Part shown: one piece after another, positions 16,058 through 24,934 of the stretch
Numbering within the stretch: the first letter of the stretch is position 1
Layout: each line of letters begins with the position of its first letter
DNA from: Promethearchaeota archaeon
Lineage (GTDB): Archaea > Asgardarchaeota > Lokiarchaeia > Sigyniarchaeales > SOKP01
NCBI GenBank assembly: GCA_019057795.1
Contig: JAHLWS010000063.1
Location: forward strand, 1 to 63,649
DNA: 63,649 nucleotides
Direction: 5' to 3'
Program-made: the position numbers and the translations under genes
Notes under the pieces: generated by a model
Told to the model about the DNA's origin: nothing
What the model saw: the letters and a program-made list of their open reading frames with translations, nothing else
Database searches by the model: none

Positions 16058-18397
16058 ATGAAACAAAAAGTAATTAGGCAATCTCATGAAATTTGTATCG
16101 AGAGAGCTATATTAATTACAGAATCTTATAGAAAAACAAAAAGAGATTTTCCTGTAATTCGATTTGCAAAAGCTATCAAACATATCTTGCAAAATATGAC
16201 GATTAAAATTTGGGATGATGAAGTGATTGTAGGGAACCGGTGTTCAAAATTAGTAGGGACTCCATTATATCCTGAAATTAGAGTGGATACTTTAGAGCAA
16301 GATTGTGACTCTTACGATACACGTCCAGTCCAACCACTTTTCTTGTCCGATGAAGATAGACAAATTTTAAAGGATGATATCATTCCGTATTGGAAAAATG
16401 AGGAACAAACAGTTCAAGATAGGTATTATAGTTATTTGAATGATGATGAAAAAACCCTTCTGGAAAGATTACTATTTATTGTGGATGCGGAACTTGTAAA
16501 TGGTGTGGGTCATTTTTTCCCGGGTCATGAAAATGTTTTAAAGTATGGAATCAACGGCTTAATTCAAAAAGCAAAAGAAAAATTAAAAGGTCTAACAGAA
16601 TTAAAATCAGAAGAAATTGATAAAAAAATGTTTTTTGAATCCATTATTATTGTATGTAATGGAATAAAAGAATTTATTAAGAGATTTTCAAAATTAGCTA
16701 ATACTTTGGCAACAAATGAGCCAAATCTAGAACGCCAAAGAGAACTTTTGGAAATATCTGAAGCATGTTATAATATCTCCGAACATCCACCAAATTCGTT
16801 TAATGAAGCATTACAACTCATTTATTTTACACATCTAATATGCGGTTTAGAGGATGGTGGTTTCGCAATAAGTATAGGGCGTTTAGACCAATATTTATAT
16901 CCGTATTATGGTAAAGATAAGATGGAAGGAAGGATTTCGCCAGAAAAAGCCCAGTTTTTAATTGAAGCTTTTTACATAAAACATGCAAGCTTATGGAACT
17001 ATCTGCCTACTAAAGGTGTTGTAGCTTCAGAAGGACCACCAATTGCTGCAAATTTAACTATCGGGGGGGTTGATGATAATGGAAACGACGTAACAAATGA
17101 GTTGACTTTTATATTATTAGAGGCATACACTAATCTTAAGACTGTACAACCAACATTTTCTATTAGAATCCATAAGAAAACACCAGAAGATTTTCTTGTT
17201 AAAGTTAGTGAAAGTATAAAATCAGGTACCAGTATTGCTTTATTTAATGATGACGTAATAATTAGCGGACTTATCAATCGTGGTTTTACTCTTGAAGATG
17301 CTCGAGAATATGCCTTGGTGGGATGTGTGGAACCGCAACATCCACATAAATCATTTGGGTCAACCAATTCGAATGTAATAAATATTGTAAAATGCTTAGA
17401 ATTGGCACTAAACTCAGGAATTGACATGTTTACTAGAAGGAAATATGGAGTAACTAAGGAAACAAAAATTATGTCTTATGAAGATTTATGGGACGCTTTT
17501 GCAGAAGAAATGAAATATTTTATTAGACATATGGTTTTAATTATGAACTCCCTTGATAAAGCAACGGCTGAACTTGCTCCACAGCCATTCTTATCTGCAA
17601 TTACTGATGATTGTATTGAAAAAGCACTAGATATTACAAAAGGAGGTGCTATTTACAACTTTACGGGGCCCCAGTTAATTGGTTTAGCTACAGTAGCAGA
17701 TAGCCTCGCTGTAATTAAGAAGCTGGTGTTTGAAGAAAAAATACTTCCTTTTGAAGTTTTAGTTGAAATGCTAAAAAAAAATTACAGAGGGTCTTATCAA
17801 GGAAAAAAAGGAGAGGAATGGAGGCAAACCTTTATTAATAAAGTTCCAAAATTTGGAAATGATATTGATTTTGTTGATTCAATCGCGGCAGATGTAGTAA
17901 AATTATATTGCGATGAAATTTCGAAGTATAAAAATTATCGTGGGGGAAAATTCAATCCTGGACTTTATTCGACTTCTTATCACCTAGCATTGGGGTTTTT
18001 TACAGCGGCATCAGCTGATGGTAGAAAATCAAGAGAAGTCCTCTCTAATGGGGTTGGTCCTACCCATGGTAATGATAAGAACGGGCCTACTGCCATTCTT
18101 AATTCAGTTAAAAAACTAAATAATGAATTATTAACTAATGGTAATTCTCTAATATTAGCATTTCACCCAAATACAATAAAGCCTGATATTTTTATACCTA
18201 TGATTCGATCATTTTTTGTACCTCACGGTGGTCAACAAGTACAATTTAATGTTGTTGGCAAAGATATACTATGTAATGCTCAAGAAAATCCTGATAATTA
18301 CCGCGGACTAGTCGTAAGGATTGCAGGTTATTCAGTTTTATTTACAGAATTATCTAAAAATGCCCAAGATGAAATCATTGCTCGAACTCAATTTTAA
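16058..18397 (+). CDS. Glycyl radical enzyme of the pyruvate-formate-lyase-like/dehydratase group
   Basis: A 779-residue glycyl radical enzyme. The active-site loop is GCVEPQ with the thiyl Cys at 423 and Glu at 425. The radical Gly is 757 in RIAGYSVLFTEL, followed by QDEIIARTQF at the end. A Cys-Val-Glu active site is typical of dehydratases and C-N/C-C lyases (glycerol, propanediol, hydroxyproline and choline types); true PFL has two adjacent Cys, so it is probably not pyruvate formate-lyase. It needs a radical-SAM activase, and none is visible in this window. The frame is open about 50 bases upstream of the ATG, encoding WEKRTLN, so the N-terminus may be slightly longer. Confidence 0.93.
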   Translation: MKQKVIRQSHEICIERAILITESYRKTKRDFPVIRFAKAIKHILQNMTIKIWDDEVIVGNRCSKLVGTPLYPEIRVDTLEQDCDSYDTRPVQPLFLSDEDRQILKDDIIPYWKNEEQTVQDRYYSYLNDDEKTLLERLLFIVDAELVNGVGHFFPGHENVLKYGINGLIQKAKEKLKGLTELKSEEIDKKMFFESIIIVCNGIKEFIKRFSKLANTLATNEPNLERQRELLEISEACYNISEHPPNSFNEALQLIYFTHLICGLEDGGFAISIGRLDQYLYPYYGKDKMEGRISPEKAQFLIEAFYIKHASLWNYLPTKGVVASEGPPIAANLTIGGVDDNGNDVTNELTFILLEAYTNLKTVQPTFSIRIHKKTPEDFLVKVSESIKSGTSIALFNDDVIISGLINRGFTLEDAREYALVGCVEPQHPHKSFGSTNSNVINIVKCLELALNSGIDMFTRRKYGVTKETKIMSYEDLWDAFAEEMKYFIRHMVLIMNSLDKATAELAPQPFLSAITDDCIEKALDITKGGAIYNFTGPQLIGLATVADSLAVIKKLVFEEKILPFEVLVEMLKKNYRGSYQGKKGEEWRQTFINKVPKFGNDIDFVDSIAADVVKLYCDEISKYKNYRGGKFNPGLYSTSYHLALGFFTAASADGRKSREVLSNGVGPTHGNDKNGPTAILNSVKKLNNELLTNGNSLILAFHPNTIKPDIFIPMIRSFFVPHGGQQVQFNVVGKDILCNAQENPDNYRGLVVRIAGYSVLFTELSKNAQDEIIARTQF

Positions 18398-18521
18398 ATG
18401 CAATTTTTTAAATTCTTTAAGCAAAAGTAATATTATAATTGGAACCATCTTTATAATCATTTAAATATAGTTTGAAATCTATTATTCGTGTTATAAAATA
18501 TTTATAGGGTGCAATATTAAA

Positions 18522-19418
18522 ATGTCATTTTTCGAAATATTTCCCGCTTTTGTTGGTTATATCATGTGTGGATTGGCAATTATTCACGCATTATTTGATG
18601 CGCGCGAAAACCGTGTACAACGATTATTAATGTTAATAACTTTATTCGCTTTTGGATTCTTGTTGGAATATATGGGTGTTACTACTGGGAATTATGTATA
18701 CGCTGCGGAGGCTGTCATGATTTTGGGGCATATTCCCTTATCAGTTACTTTTGCGTGGGTAGGGATTATTTATAGTGCTATGATAATTGGCGAACGTTTA
18801 AAGCTTTCTTTATGGCAACGAATACTTACCACTACTTTAATAGCCCTTAGTTTAGATTGGGGTATGGACCCAATTGCTGTTGAATTAGGAATGTGGACTT
18901 GGTCGTATACAGGTGGAGACTATTTTGGCGTTCCGGGGTTTAATTTTATTGGTTGGTTTTTCATTCCAATCGCTTATTTAATACCATATGGGTTAAACCG
19001 GAATAAAGAGAGCAAGAAATTTCAATTATTAACGATTAATGAAATAGATGAAAATAACTCCTTAGGGCGAAAATTATATACATGCTTGGTGGTAGTCCCT
19101 ATAGCAATTGGTATCCTATTCGTTGTAGGGACGATTTGTAGAATAGAATTTATATATGACTTGCATTGGATAATTCTATTGATTTGGATGATTTTTACCG
19201 TCGTATTTGCTGCAGGAACGATCGTAAGGAAGAATGAAAACTTAAAACATACTAAATGGTTTGACCTAATCCCGCCAACGATTCTATTATTTATCGCTTA
19301 TTTCCACATGATTTTTAGTCTCGCTTTCGGTCTTTTCCATTTGAGTTTACTTATGTTTTTCACAACGATTCCCTTGCTGCTTGCATTTATTTTCACGCTA
19401 AGAAAGAAACGAAATTAA
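18522..19418 (+). CDS. DUF422 / carotenoid hydratase-like (CruF-type) membrane protein
   Basis: A 298-residue protein with about eight membrane segments. Diagnostic stretches are GFLLEYMGVTTGNYVY, LGHIPLSVTFAWVGIIY, LSLDWGMDPIAVELGMWTW and FIGWFFIPIAY, which together match the DUF422 family. Characterised members are carotenoid C-50 hydratases (CruF, bisanhydrobacterioruberin hydratase), but most archaeal members lack an assigned role. No phytoene synthase or desaturase gene is in this window, so carotenoid synthesis is not proven. It is followed on the same strand by two ICMT-like methyltransferases, suggesting modification of an isoprenoid-derived compound. Confidence 0.8.
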   Translation: MSFFEIFPAFVGYIMCGLAIIHALFDARENRVQRLLMLITLFAFGFLLEYMGVTTGNYVYAAEAVMILGHIPLSVTFAWVGIIYSAMIIGERLKLSLWQRILTTTLIALSLDWGMDPIAVELGMWTWSYTGGDYFGVPGFNFIGWFFIPIAYLIPYGLNRNKESKKFQLLTINEIDENNSLGRKLYTCLVVVPIAIGILFVVGTICRIEFIYDLHWIILLIWMIFTVVFAAGTIVRKNENLKHTKWFDLIPPTILLFIAYFHMIFSLAFGLFHLSLLMFFTTIPLLLAFIFTLRKKRN

Positions 19419-19495
19419 TAAGCAATGATTCTAAAACTTTTTTTTATGAGTTTTTATTAATACGATCATTATCTGATTTATAAGAAAAGCAAGAA

Positions 19496-20080
19496 GTGAG
19501 AAATATAACTGAAAATAAAAAGCTTTCAAGAAAAAAAAAAAGAATTTTTGTTTTGATTGGTAGCGGAATATATGTTATGATTATGCTGCCAATTATTGGA
19601 ATTCTTGTTTCAATGGCGATGGATAATCTCTTAAATTTACCAAAAATAATACCCCCACCTTATAATCTCGTTGTAGCGCCAATATTCTTAATTGTTGGAT
19701 TTTTCTGGGCAATATGGGCGAATATTGAAATATATAAGAGAGGGAACGGAAGTCCAGTTCCATTTAAAGACACACACACGCTCAATGTAGTTAGTAGTGG
19801 CCCCTATAAGTATACAAGAAATCCCATGATTTTTGGATATGTATTGATCTGGATTGGTTTAGGCATTTTAATAAATTCGTTCTTTTTGACGGTAGGATTT
19901 TCATTAATAATATTAATACTTCTGATTTTAGTAGTAAAGCTTTGGGAAGAAAAAAATTTAGAGAAACGTTTTGGCAGCCAATATTTGGAATATAAGAAGA
20001 ATTTTTCCTTTATTATCCCTTTTCTGAAAATAAGGAAGAATTTAAAGGAAACAAAACAAAACAAACTAAAAAAGGAGTGA
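19496..20080 (+). CDS. ICMT-like membrane methyltransferase
   Basis: 194 residues, GTG start. Four or five membrane helices precede the signature SSGPYKYTRNPMIFG (around residue 105), then LWEEKNLEKRFGSQYLEYKK, which builds the SAM pocket in isoprenylcysteine/phospholipid methyltransferases. The stop overlaps the start of the next gene (GTGA at 20077-20080), so the two are translationally coupled. The acceptor is unknown; the upstream DUF422 gene hints at an isoprenoid compound. Confidence 0.8.
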   Translation: MRNITENKKLSRKKKRIFVLIGSGIYVMIMLPIIGILVSMAMDNLLNLPKIIPPPYNLVVAPIFLIVGFFWAIWANIEIYKRGNGSPVPFKDTHTLNVVSSGPYKYTRNPMIFGYVLIWIGLGILINSFFLTVGFSLIILILLILVVKLWEEKNLEKRFGSQYLEYKKNFSFIIPFLKIRKNLKETKQNKLKKE

Positions 20081-20646
20081 AGATATTGGAGGTTTTTCCC
20101 GCATTTGAGATTGGATTGTTGAACGGTTGGATTTTTATGGTTATATTTTTCTTAATATTTGGTATAGTTTTTAAAACTTGTCCAAAAGAAGTGATTACTA
20201 GACTTTACGATAATGAGGGATGGACAAAATCACAATACATTTTTACAAAATTAGGAAAATTGTGTGGTTTAATTCATATAATCCTTGTAATATTTACGCC
20301 ATTAAACATAGTATCTATTGAATTTACGATTGGGATCATTATTTATTTAATAGGTATAATAGGATTCGTTATTGCTGTTATAGATTTTAAGAAAGCACCA
20401 TTAGGTGAGCCAATTATTTCAGGATTGTATAAAATCTCACGAAATCCTCAGGTAATTACATTATTTCTCGTTAGTCTTGGGACTTCTTTAATGATAGGTT
20501 CTTGGACAGCAGTAATAGTTGTAGTTATTTCCATAATTTTCTTTCATTTTAGAATTTTAGGTGAGGAAAAAAGACTCACTGAGCAATATGGTGATTCCTA
20601 TTTAGGGTATAAGAAAAAAGTGCCAAGATATTTTTTATTTTTTTAA
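20077..20646 (+). CDS. ICMT-like membrane methyltransferase, second of a coupled pair
   Basis: 189 residues with a GTG start overlapping the previous stop. The N-terminus begins LEVFPAFEIGLLNGW, then helices. The signature is more divergent: SGLYKISRNPQVITLFL, then EEKRLTEQYGDSYLGYKKKVPRY. The family fold is clear, with an Arg-Asn-Pro before the penultimate helix and the Glu-Glu-Lys of the SAM cap. Coupling to the upstream homologue suggests a heteromer or two successive methylations. A polar loop around residues 40-50 holds a Cys-Pro pair not seen in the partner. Confidence 0.75.
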   Translation: MKILEVFPAFEIGLLNGWIFMVIFFLIFGIVFKTCPKEVITRLYDNEGWTKSQYIFTKLGKLCGLIHIILVIFTPLNIVSIEFTIGIIIYLIGIIGFVIAVIDFKKAPLGEPIISGLYKISRNPQVITLFLVSLGTSLMIGSWTAVIVVVISIIFFHFRILGEEKRLTEQYGDSYLGYKKKVPRYFLFF

Positions 20647-20727
20647 ATTAGAGATGGATAAATTCCAATATAAAAAATTAGCGAACTTTAACTATTAAAA
20701 ATTAAAAAGAAAAAGAAAAAATCAAAA

Positions 20728-21213
20728 TTATCTAGGAATCCATTTCGGTGTTTTTTTCTTGTATTCTAAATATTTCTCTCCAAATAGCTTTTCAAGTTGT
20801 TTCTCTTCAAAAGTAGCAAGTTTATCGTAAATTACAATGATTACGATCCAAAGCGCGATAGAAATCAGAGAAATCGATAAGAAAATAAATGCGAGATAAA
20901 TCAATAGAACACCGAAATACATTGGGTTTCTTACGTGCCCAAGAATTCCATCAGTTATAAGTTCATCTTTATTTTCAGGTCGTCGAAATAAAATATTGTG
21001 TGAAGCGCGAATGAATGCGAATGCCACGGCGATTACAACAATAAACAAGATAAGTCTAACTATCCAAGGTACAAAATCATTTAGAACAATTGAAAATTTG
21101 AAAACTAATGAATCTAACATCAAAACTATCGTAAAAATCACCGGAGAGAGTGCTTGTATTAGATGAGAATGTGGAGCTTCTATTCCCGACCTATGTTCAT
21201 GGTTATGTCCCAT
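20728..21213 (-). CDS. ICMT-like membrane methyltransferase
   Basis: 161 residues on the opposite strand, convergent with the coupled pair. It starts with a His-rich N-terminus (MGHNHEHRSGIEAPHSH) that could bind metal. The signature is DGILGHVRNPMYFGVLL, then EEKQLEKLFGEKYLEYKKKTPKW. It is shorter than its neighbours, with about four helices. The role is as for other family members: SAM-dependent methylation of a membrane-located acceptor, identity unknown. Confidence 0.78.
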   Translation of the reverse strand: MGHNHEHRSGIEAPHSHLIQALSPVIFTIVLMLDSLVFKFSIVLNDFVPWIVRLILFIVVIAVAFAFIRASHNILFRRPENKDELITDGILGHVRNPMYFGVLLIYLAFIFLSISLISIALWIVIIVIYDKLATFEEKQLEKLFGEKYLEYKKKTPKWIPR

Positions 21214-21319
21214 TTTTTATTAACCTATGTTTTGCAGTTAAATTTTATGTTTATATAACAAAATTAGTCACGCCTAATAAAAAATTTTCTATAGACCAAT
21301 TTTTAATATAAAACTAAGA

Positions 21320-21430
21320 AAGTTTAAAATTTACTCTCCAGAGGAGTACAAGGATTTTTTAACGAGGGCAGGATTTTTGGATATTCAAATATTTGAACAA
21401 AAAGAAGGGCTGGATCACTTTTATAGTTAA
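21320..21430 (+). pseudogene. C-terminal scrap of a class I SAM methyltransferase
   Basis: The frame ending at the TAA 21428-21430 encodes YSPEEYKDFLTRAGFLDIQI, the end of the ubiquinone/menaquinone-type methyltransferase fold, where a helix and a strand carry the A-G-F-x-D pattern. No start codon or motif I lies upstream, so only the tail of a gene remains. Confidence 0.4.
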
Positions 21431-21449
21431 AAAAAAATAAAAATTGAAT

Positions 21450-23501
21450 TTAAAATTGTGTTATCACAGAACAATGGTCAGAACTAAGCGAGCAGAAAAC
21501 TTCGCTAGTTTTTGGTAATAGGTCTGGAGAACACATTATATAATCAATCCTTTTGTGTGGAATATGATCTTCATCCAAATGGCCAGTATATCCCGGATCA
21601 GAGTATAGAAATCTATAAGTATCAGTAAAATTCAGAATTGAAGTAGTATTGATTAAAGAGTATTCAGTAGATGATGGTTCAAAATTAAAATCACCCATCC
21701 AAACGATTCTCTCGAAAGTTGTTTCTTTTTCAATCTCGGAGACTATGAAAGGAACTTGAATTAATCGGTCTTCCTCTTTAGTTGATAAATGAGTAATAAA
21801 AACGGTCCAAATTGATGTATTTACTTGGAGTCTCGCTCTTATCAAGGATCTTGGTTCGGCAGACGAGACAGCGAGCGGTAATGGAATAATTTCTGCTTCT
21901 AAAATGGGATATTTACTCAAAATAACATTTCCATAATGTTTATAGAACGTATAACCGTAAAAGTAATACATGTTTAGATTATGAGCAAAGTAAGAGGGCA
22001 TATCTATAGAAGAAGTTTTTAACGCTCCTAAATCCACTTCATTTAATGCTAATATTTCTGGCGAATATTTCTTTATGTCTTGAACAATACGATCTAAGCT
22101 TATTATATCATCGTCTCCAATTGCGGTATGAATGTTCCAAATCATTAGAGTCGCGTCAGGATTTTGTGTTGATTCAACTTTGCTATTCTGAACCACAACT
22201 CCTATTGAAATTATATTTAATATCAGAATAGCTGTAAACATGATAATTATTGTTTTACTCAAGTGTAAGGGGCGCTCTTTTAGCTTAAATGAATGTTTCA
22301 AATTTTTTACCTCACATATTAAAATTAAAGCAACGCAAGTGATTATTTGAATAATAAGATGATTCAATAAAGACATATACTCGTACCACATAATTGTCAT
22401 GTGGAGAACGAGAAAGACGACGGCAGAGACAAAGAAAAGTATAATTCCTACAAACAATTTTTTCGAAGAATCAAAAGTATAAAAATTAAATAAATAAGAA
22501 AGATATAGTACAATAGAAAATACTCCAATAATCGTCATTATTGATGTGTATATCGAAGATACGATAGTAAGATCGTTTTGAATTACAATAATCGCGAGGA
22601 TTGTTAAGATGCAGGTAAGTCCGATGGAAGCAACAATAATAATCCTTAATAGTTTTTGATTTAACGAAAATAAACACTTCACAATTAAAACATAACTGAA
22701 TATGGCAGTTATTAATATCAAAAGGGTATAATAAGTAAATCCGTAAGCAGGCCAGATATTAATTGAGTTTGAAATTAACCCATTAATATTTAAGTTGATT
22801 ATGTCATACGCAGAAAGAGCCATTGGATTAAAGATCCACATCGTTGAAAAAGTAAAAAGAACTCCTAAGGTAATAAAATGGAATAACGATATGCTTTTTT
22901 TATTCGGATCGCGTGCATTTTTATCACCAACATCAGAGAGCAATTTCTCAACATTTTTAGGGTTAAAAAGACTGTGATTGACGAAAATTATTATTCCAAC
23001 AAAGATAAAAGTAGGAATAATTTTAATAACATCTGATGTAAGATTTGACGATATATTAACGACTAATAATGTAAAGTAAATTCCTAATCCAATTATCACA
23101 CTTCCCATAAATTGCGAAAAGAGCATGTAATCGTCATTTACTTCGATTAAAATAATAAATGACATGAAAAAAAGCAGAATTGTAAAAAGCATTAAAAAAT
23201 TGACGATAAATATCGCACTTGGAATGATAATAAACTGGGAACTTATTCGCAATCCGCAAATAAGATAAAGCAAGATAAAAGGTTTGTAAGATTTTTTTAT
23301 CTTTGCTAACATGAATAAGAAGAACTCCACGATTAAGATAGATGCTGCTATTATTATGGTAGGCATTATAGTAAGGATCTCTGAGAAATTCATAAAAATA
23401 TACGCATTAATATCTACTATCACGTTATAAAATGATTCTATAAAAAGGTAGAATATAATTCCAACAAGGAAAATTGAACTTAGGTTTTGGTATCTCGGCA
23501 T
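21450..23501 (-). CDS. Polytopic membrane protein with C-terminal endonuclease/exonuclease/phosphatase (EEP) domain
   Basis: 683 residues. Residues 1-425 contain about 12 membrane segments with no recognised family. After one more helix (about 425-445) comes an EEP hydrolase domain: WNIHTA, then LALNEVDLG (metal-binding Glu), HLSTKEEDR, WMGDFNFEP (catalytic Asp/Asn) and SSDHCSV (catalytic His). The set of catalytic residues looks complete. The combination of a multi-helix membrane part with an EEP domain recalls eukaryotic CWH43/PGAP2IP lipid-remodelling proteins and membrane sphingomyelinases. A phosphodiesterase acting on membrane lipids or glycolipids outside the cell is therefore likely, but the substrate is unproven. 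It is a single gene on its strand. Confidence 0.82.
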   Translation of the reverse strand: MPRYQNLSSIFLVGIIFYLFIESFYNVIVDINAYIFMNFSEILTIMPTIIIAASILIVEFFLFMLAKIKKSYKPFILLYLICGLRISSQFIIIPSAIFIVNFLMLFTILLFFMSFIILIEVNDDYMLFSQFMGSVIIGLGIYFTLLVVNISSNLTSDVIKIIPTFIFVGIIIFVNHSLFNPKNVEKLLSDVGDKNARDPNKKSISLFHFITLGVLFTFSTMWIFNPMALSAYDIINLNINGLISNSINIWPAYGFTYYTLLILITAIFSYVLIVKCLFSLNQKLLRIIIVASIGLTCILTILAIIVIQNDLTIVSSIYTSIMTIIGVFSIVLYLSYLFNFYTFDSSKKLFVGIILFFVSAVVFLVLHMTIMWYEYMSLLNHLIIQIITCVALILICEVKNLKHSFKLKERPLHLSKTIIIMFTAILILNIISIGVVVQNSKVESTQNPDATLMIWNIHTAIGDDDIISLDRIVQDIKKYSPEILALNEVDLGALKTSSIDMPSYFAHNLNMYYFYGYTFYKHYGNVILSKYPILEAEIIPLPLAVSSAEPRSLIRARLQVNTSIWTVFITHLSTKEEDRLIQVPFIVSEIEKETTFERIVWMGDFNFEPSSTEYSLINTTSILNFTDTYRFLYSDPGYTGHLDEDHIPHKRIDYIMCSPDLLPKTSEVFCSLSSDHCSVITQF

Positions 23502-23667
23502 TTTTTATCAAAAATATTTTTTAATTAAATATAAAAATTGTACATGAAAATATCTGGTTCGCCATCATTTTTATAGTTTAATTCATTTATTTTTTTTCAA
23601 ACCTTTAAGTAAGAAGTATCAGATTTCAATTGATAGAAAAATTGGTATTTAATAAAAGTAAATTGTT

Positions 23668-23746
23668 TTTAAAAATATTCGAGAGAGCTTTCTCGTCTCA
23701 ATCGATAACTAGCGTTTTTTTACCGATCTCATAGATCATTTTTAAA
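23668..23746 (-). promoter_or_regulatory. SECIS-like hairpin in the 3' UTR of the multi-UGA gene
   Basis: Read on the minus strand, a lower helix (23738-23746 with 23668-23676, 9 bp, A/T only) leads to ATGA at 23732-23729. A 9-bp stem follows, GATCGGTAA (23728-23720) with TTATCGATT (23708-23700), closed by an 11-base loop beginning with five A. The 3' strand ends in TGA. AUGA/UGA flanking a helix that ends in an A-rich apical loop is the eukaryote-type SECIS core, a form also reported for Lokiarchaeota. The lower helix is AT-rich and could be chance. The 3' side also contains a small CGAGA/TCTCG hairpin. Confidence 0.55.
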
Positions 23747-23752
23747 TATTTT

Positions 23753-23962
23753 TTAAGTAAAACCTTCTTGTTCTTGAACCAATAATCAAGGAACATCACC
23801 GTAAGTACAAAGTACTCAGGTTCAACCGTGAGGGTTTTCGTGCCCTGTAATAATTTTCTTACAGTTTTGACATTCCAAGCGTACAATTCACATTTTATCT
23901 GGTATTTTAACTTCGTTTAGATGTCCGCAAAAAGGACATTTTACGTTGCTCGTAAACTTCAT
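23753..23962 (-). CDS. Candidate multi-selenocysteine small zinc-ribbon protein (four in-frame UGA)
   Basis: From ATG (23962) to TAA (23753-23755) the frame has 69 sense codons if UGA is read as Sec (U). It begins MKFTSNVKCPFCGHLNEV and continues IPDKMUIVRLECQNCKK, then PHGUTUVLCTYGDVPU and a VQEQEG tail. UGA codons are 25, 47, 49 and 59. CPFC (9-12) and CQNC (31-34) form a zinc ribbon. From memory, Cys-rich bacterial relatives read PTDxCQFFYEC at U25 and GDCCVFCSYGDVPCP at the end, placing Cys at U25, U49 and U59. No UAA or UAG interrupts the frame. A SECIS-like hairpin follows. The function is probably thiol/selenol redox or metal binding. The alternative is a pseudogene. Confidence 0.72.
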
Positions 23963-24170
23963 GTCAATTCAATTATATCTTAAGAGAGTATTAACATCTT
24001 TATAGAACCATGGTATTTAAATTATTTTATAGAGAAGTTTTAAGGCTCAATTTCTCTTATTAAAGTAAAATGTAAAACTCAGATTTATTTAAGCATATTT
24101 CTTTTTATACTTATTAATTATATTAATTTTCTAAATATTTTGCTAATTACTCAACATTTTACTTGAAATT

Positions 24171-24920
24171 ATGAGTTTCTGGTATATATTTTTCGCAATT
24201 ATTGGAATTGCTGTAATTTTAATTATTATTTTTGGATTTCCTCGAAAAAAAAAAAGTCCACGAAAACCCAATATTGAGGGTCTTGATAATCCTGAGGTTG
24301 CTAAAGCATTTGAAAAAATGACAAACATTCTTCCATTTAGATTGTTACGAAAAAAAGTATTATCTAAACTGAAGGATTTTAACCCAATAGGGACATTAGT
24401 TGACATTGGATGCGGTTCTGGAAATTTGATAATTCAAATTGCAAAGAGTTTTCCAGATCTTAATTTAATTGGGATTGATATTTCCTCTGAAATTCTTGAA
24501 TTTGCAAAAAAGCGAGCACTTGATAGAGGGTTGGGTAAAAGGATTGAATTTAAAATTGGAAATGTTGAAAAATTACCTTTTTCAAATGAATCAATTGATT
24601 TTATCATAAGTACTCTTTCACTTCATCATTGGGTGAATCCCGTAAAAGGATTTAATGAGATACATCGTGTTTTAAAAAGAGACGGTACTTTATTAATCTT
24701 TGATTTTCGACGTGATTCACGAAGATTTTTTTATGGTTTTTTAACATTTGTAACTAAAGTCGTTGCTCCAAAAGCTTTAAAAGAAGTACACGAACCTTTG
24801 GGATCAATTCAATCCAGTTATGCGTATAATGAGATTTTTCAGCTCATTTCTCAAACTAGTTTCCAAATTCCTAAGGTTAAAACATTTCTCGCTTGGATGT
24901 TTATTAGCATTAAAAAATGA
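24171..24920 (+). CDS. Membrane-anchored class I SAM methyltransferase
   Basis: 249 residues. An N-terminal hydrophobic helix (residues 3-23) ends with a basic stretch RKKKSPRKP, giving a single anchor with the enzyme in the cytosol. Motif I is LVDIGCGSGNLIIQIA near residue 77, followed by the acidic end of strand 2 (GIDIS) and the post-motif region FIISTLSLHHW, typical of UbiE/COQ5-like enzymes. It lacks a recognisable substrate domain. The acceptor may be a membrane lipid or quinone-like compound. It stands alone between the selenoprotein candidate and a DNA methylase gene. Confidence 0.85.
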   Translation: MSFWYIFFAIIGIAVILIIIFGFPRKKKSPRKPNIEGLDNPEVAKAFEKMTNILPFRLLRKKVLSKLKDFNPIGTLVDIGCGSGNLIIQIAKSFPDLNLIGIDISSEILEFAKKRALDRGLGKRIEFKIGNVEKLPFSNESIDFIISTLSLHHWVNPVKGFNEIHRVLKRDGTLLIFDFRRDSRRFFYGFLTFVTKVVAPKALKEVHEPLGSIQSSYAYNEIFQLISQTSFQIPKVKTFLAWMFISIKK

Positions 24921-24934
24921 ATTAAAGTTTTAAT

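Noticed and set aside
23698..23886. 62-codon standard ORF overlapping the UGA-rich gene
   Set aside because: It is one base out of the frame that contains CPFC, CQNC and the CTYGDVP motif, and has no family signature of its own.
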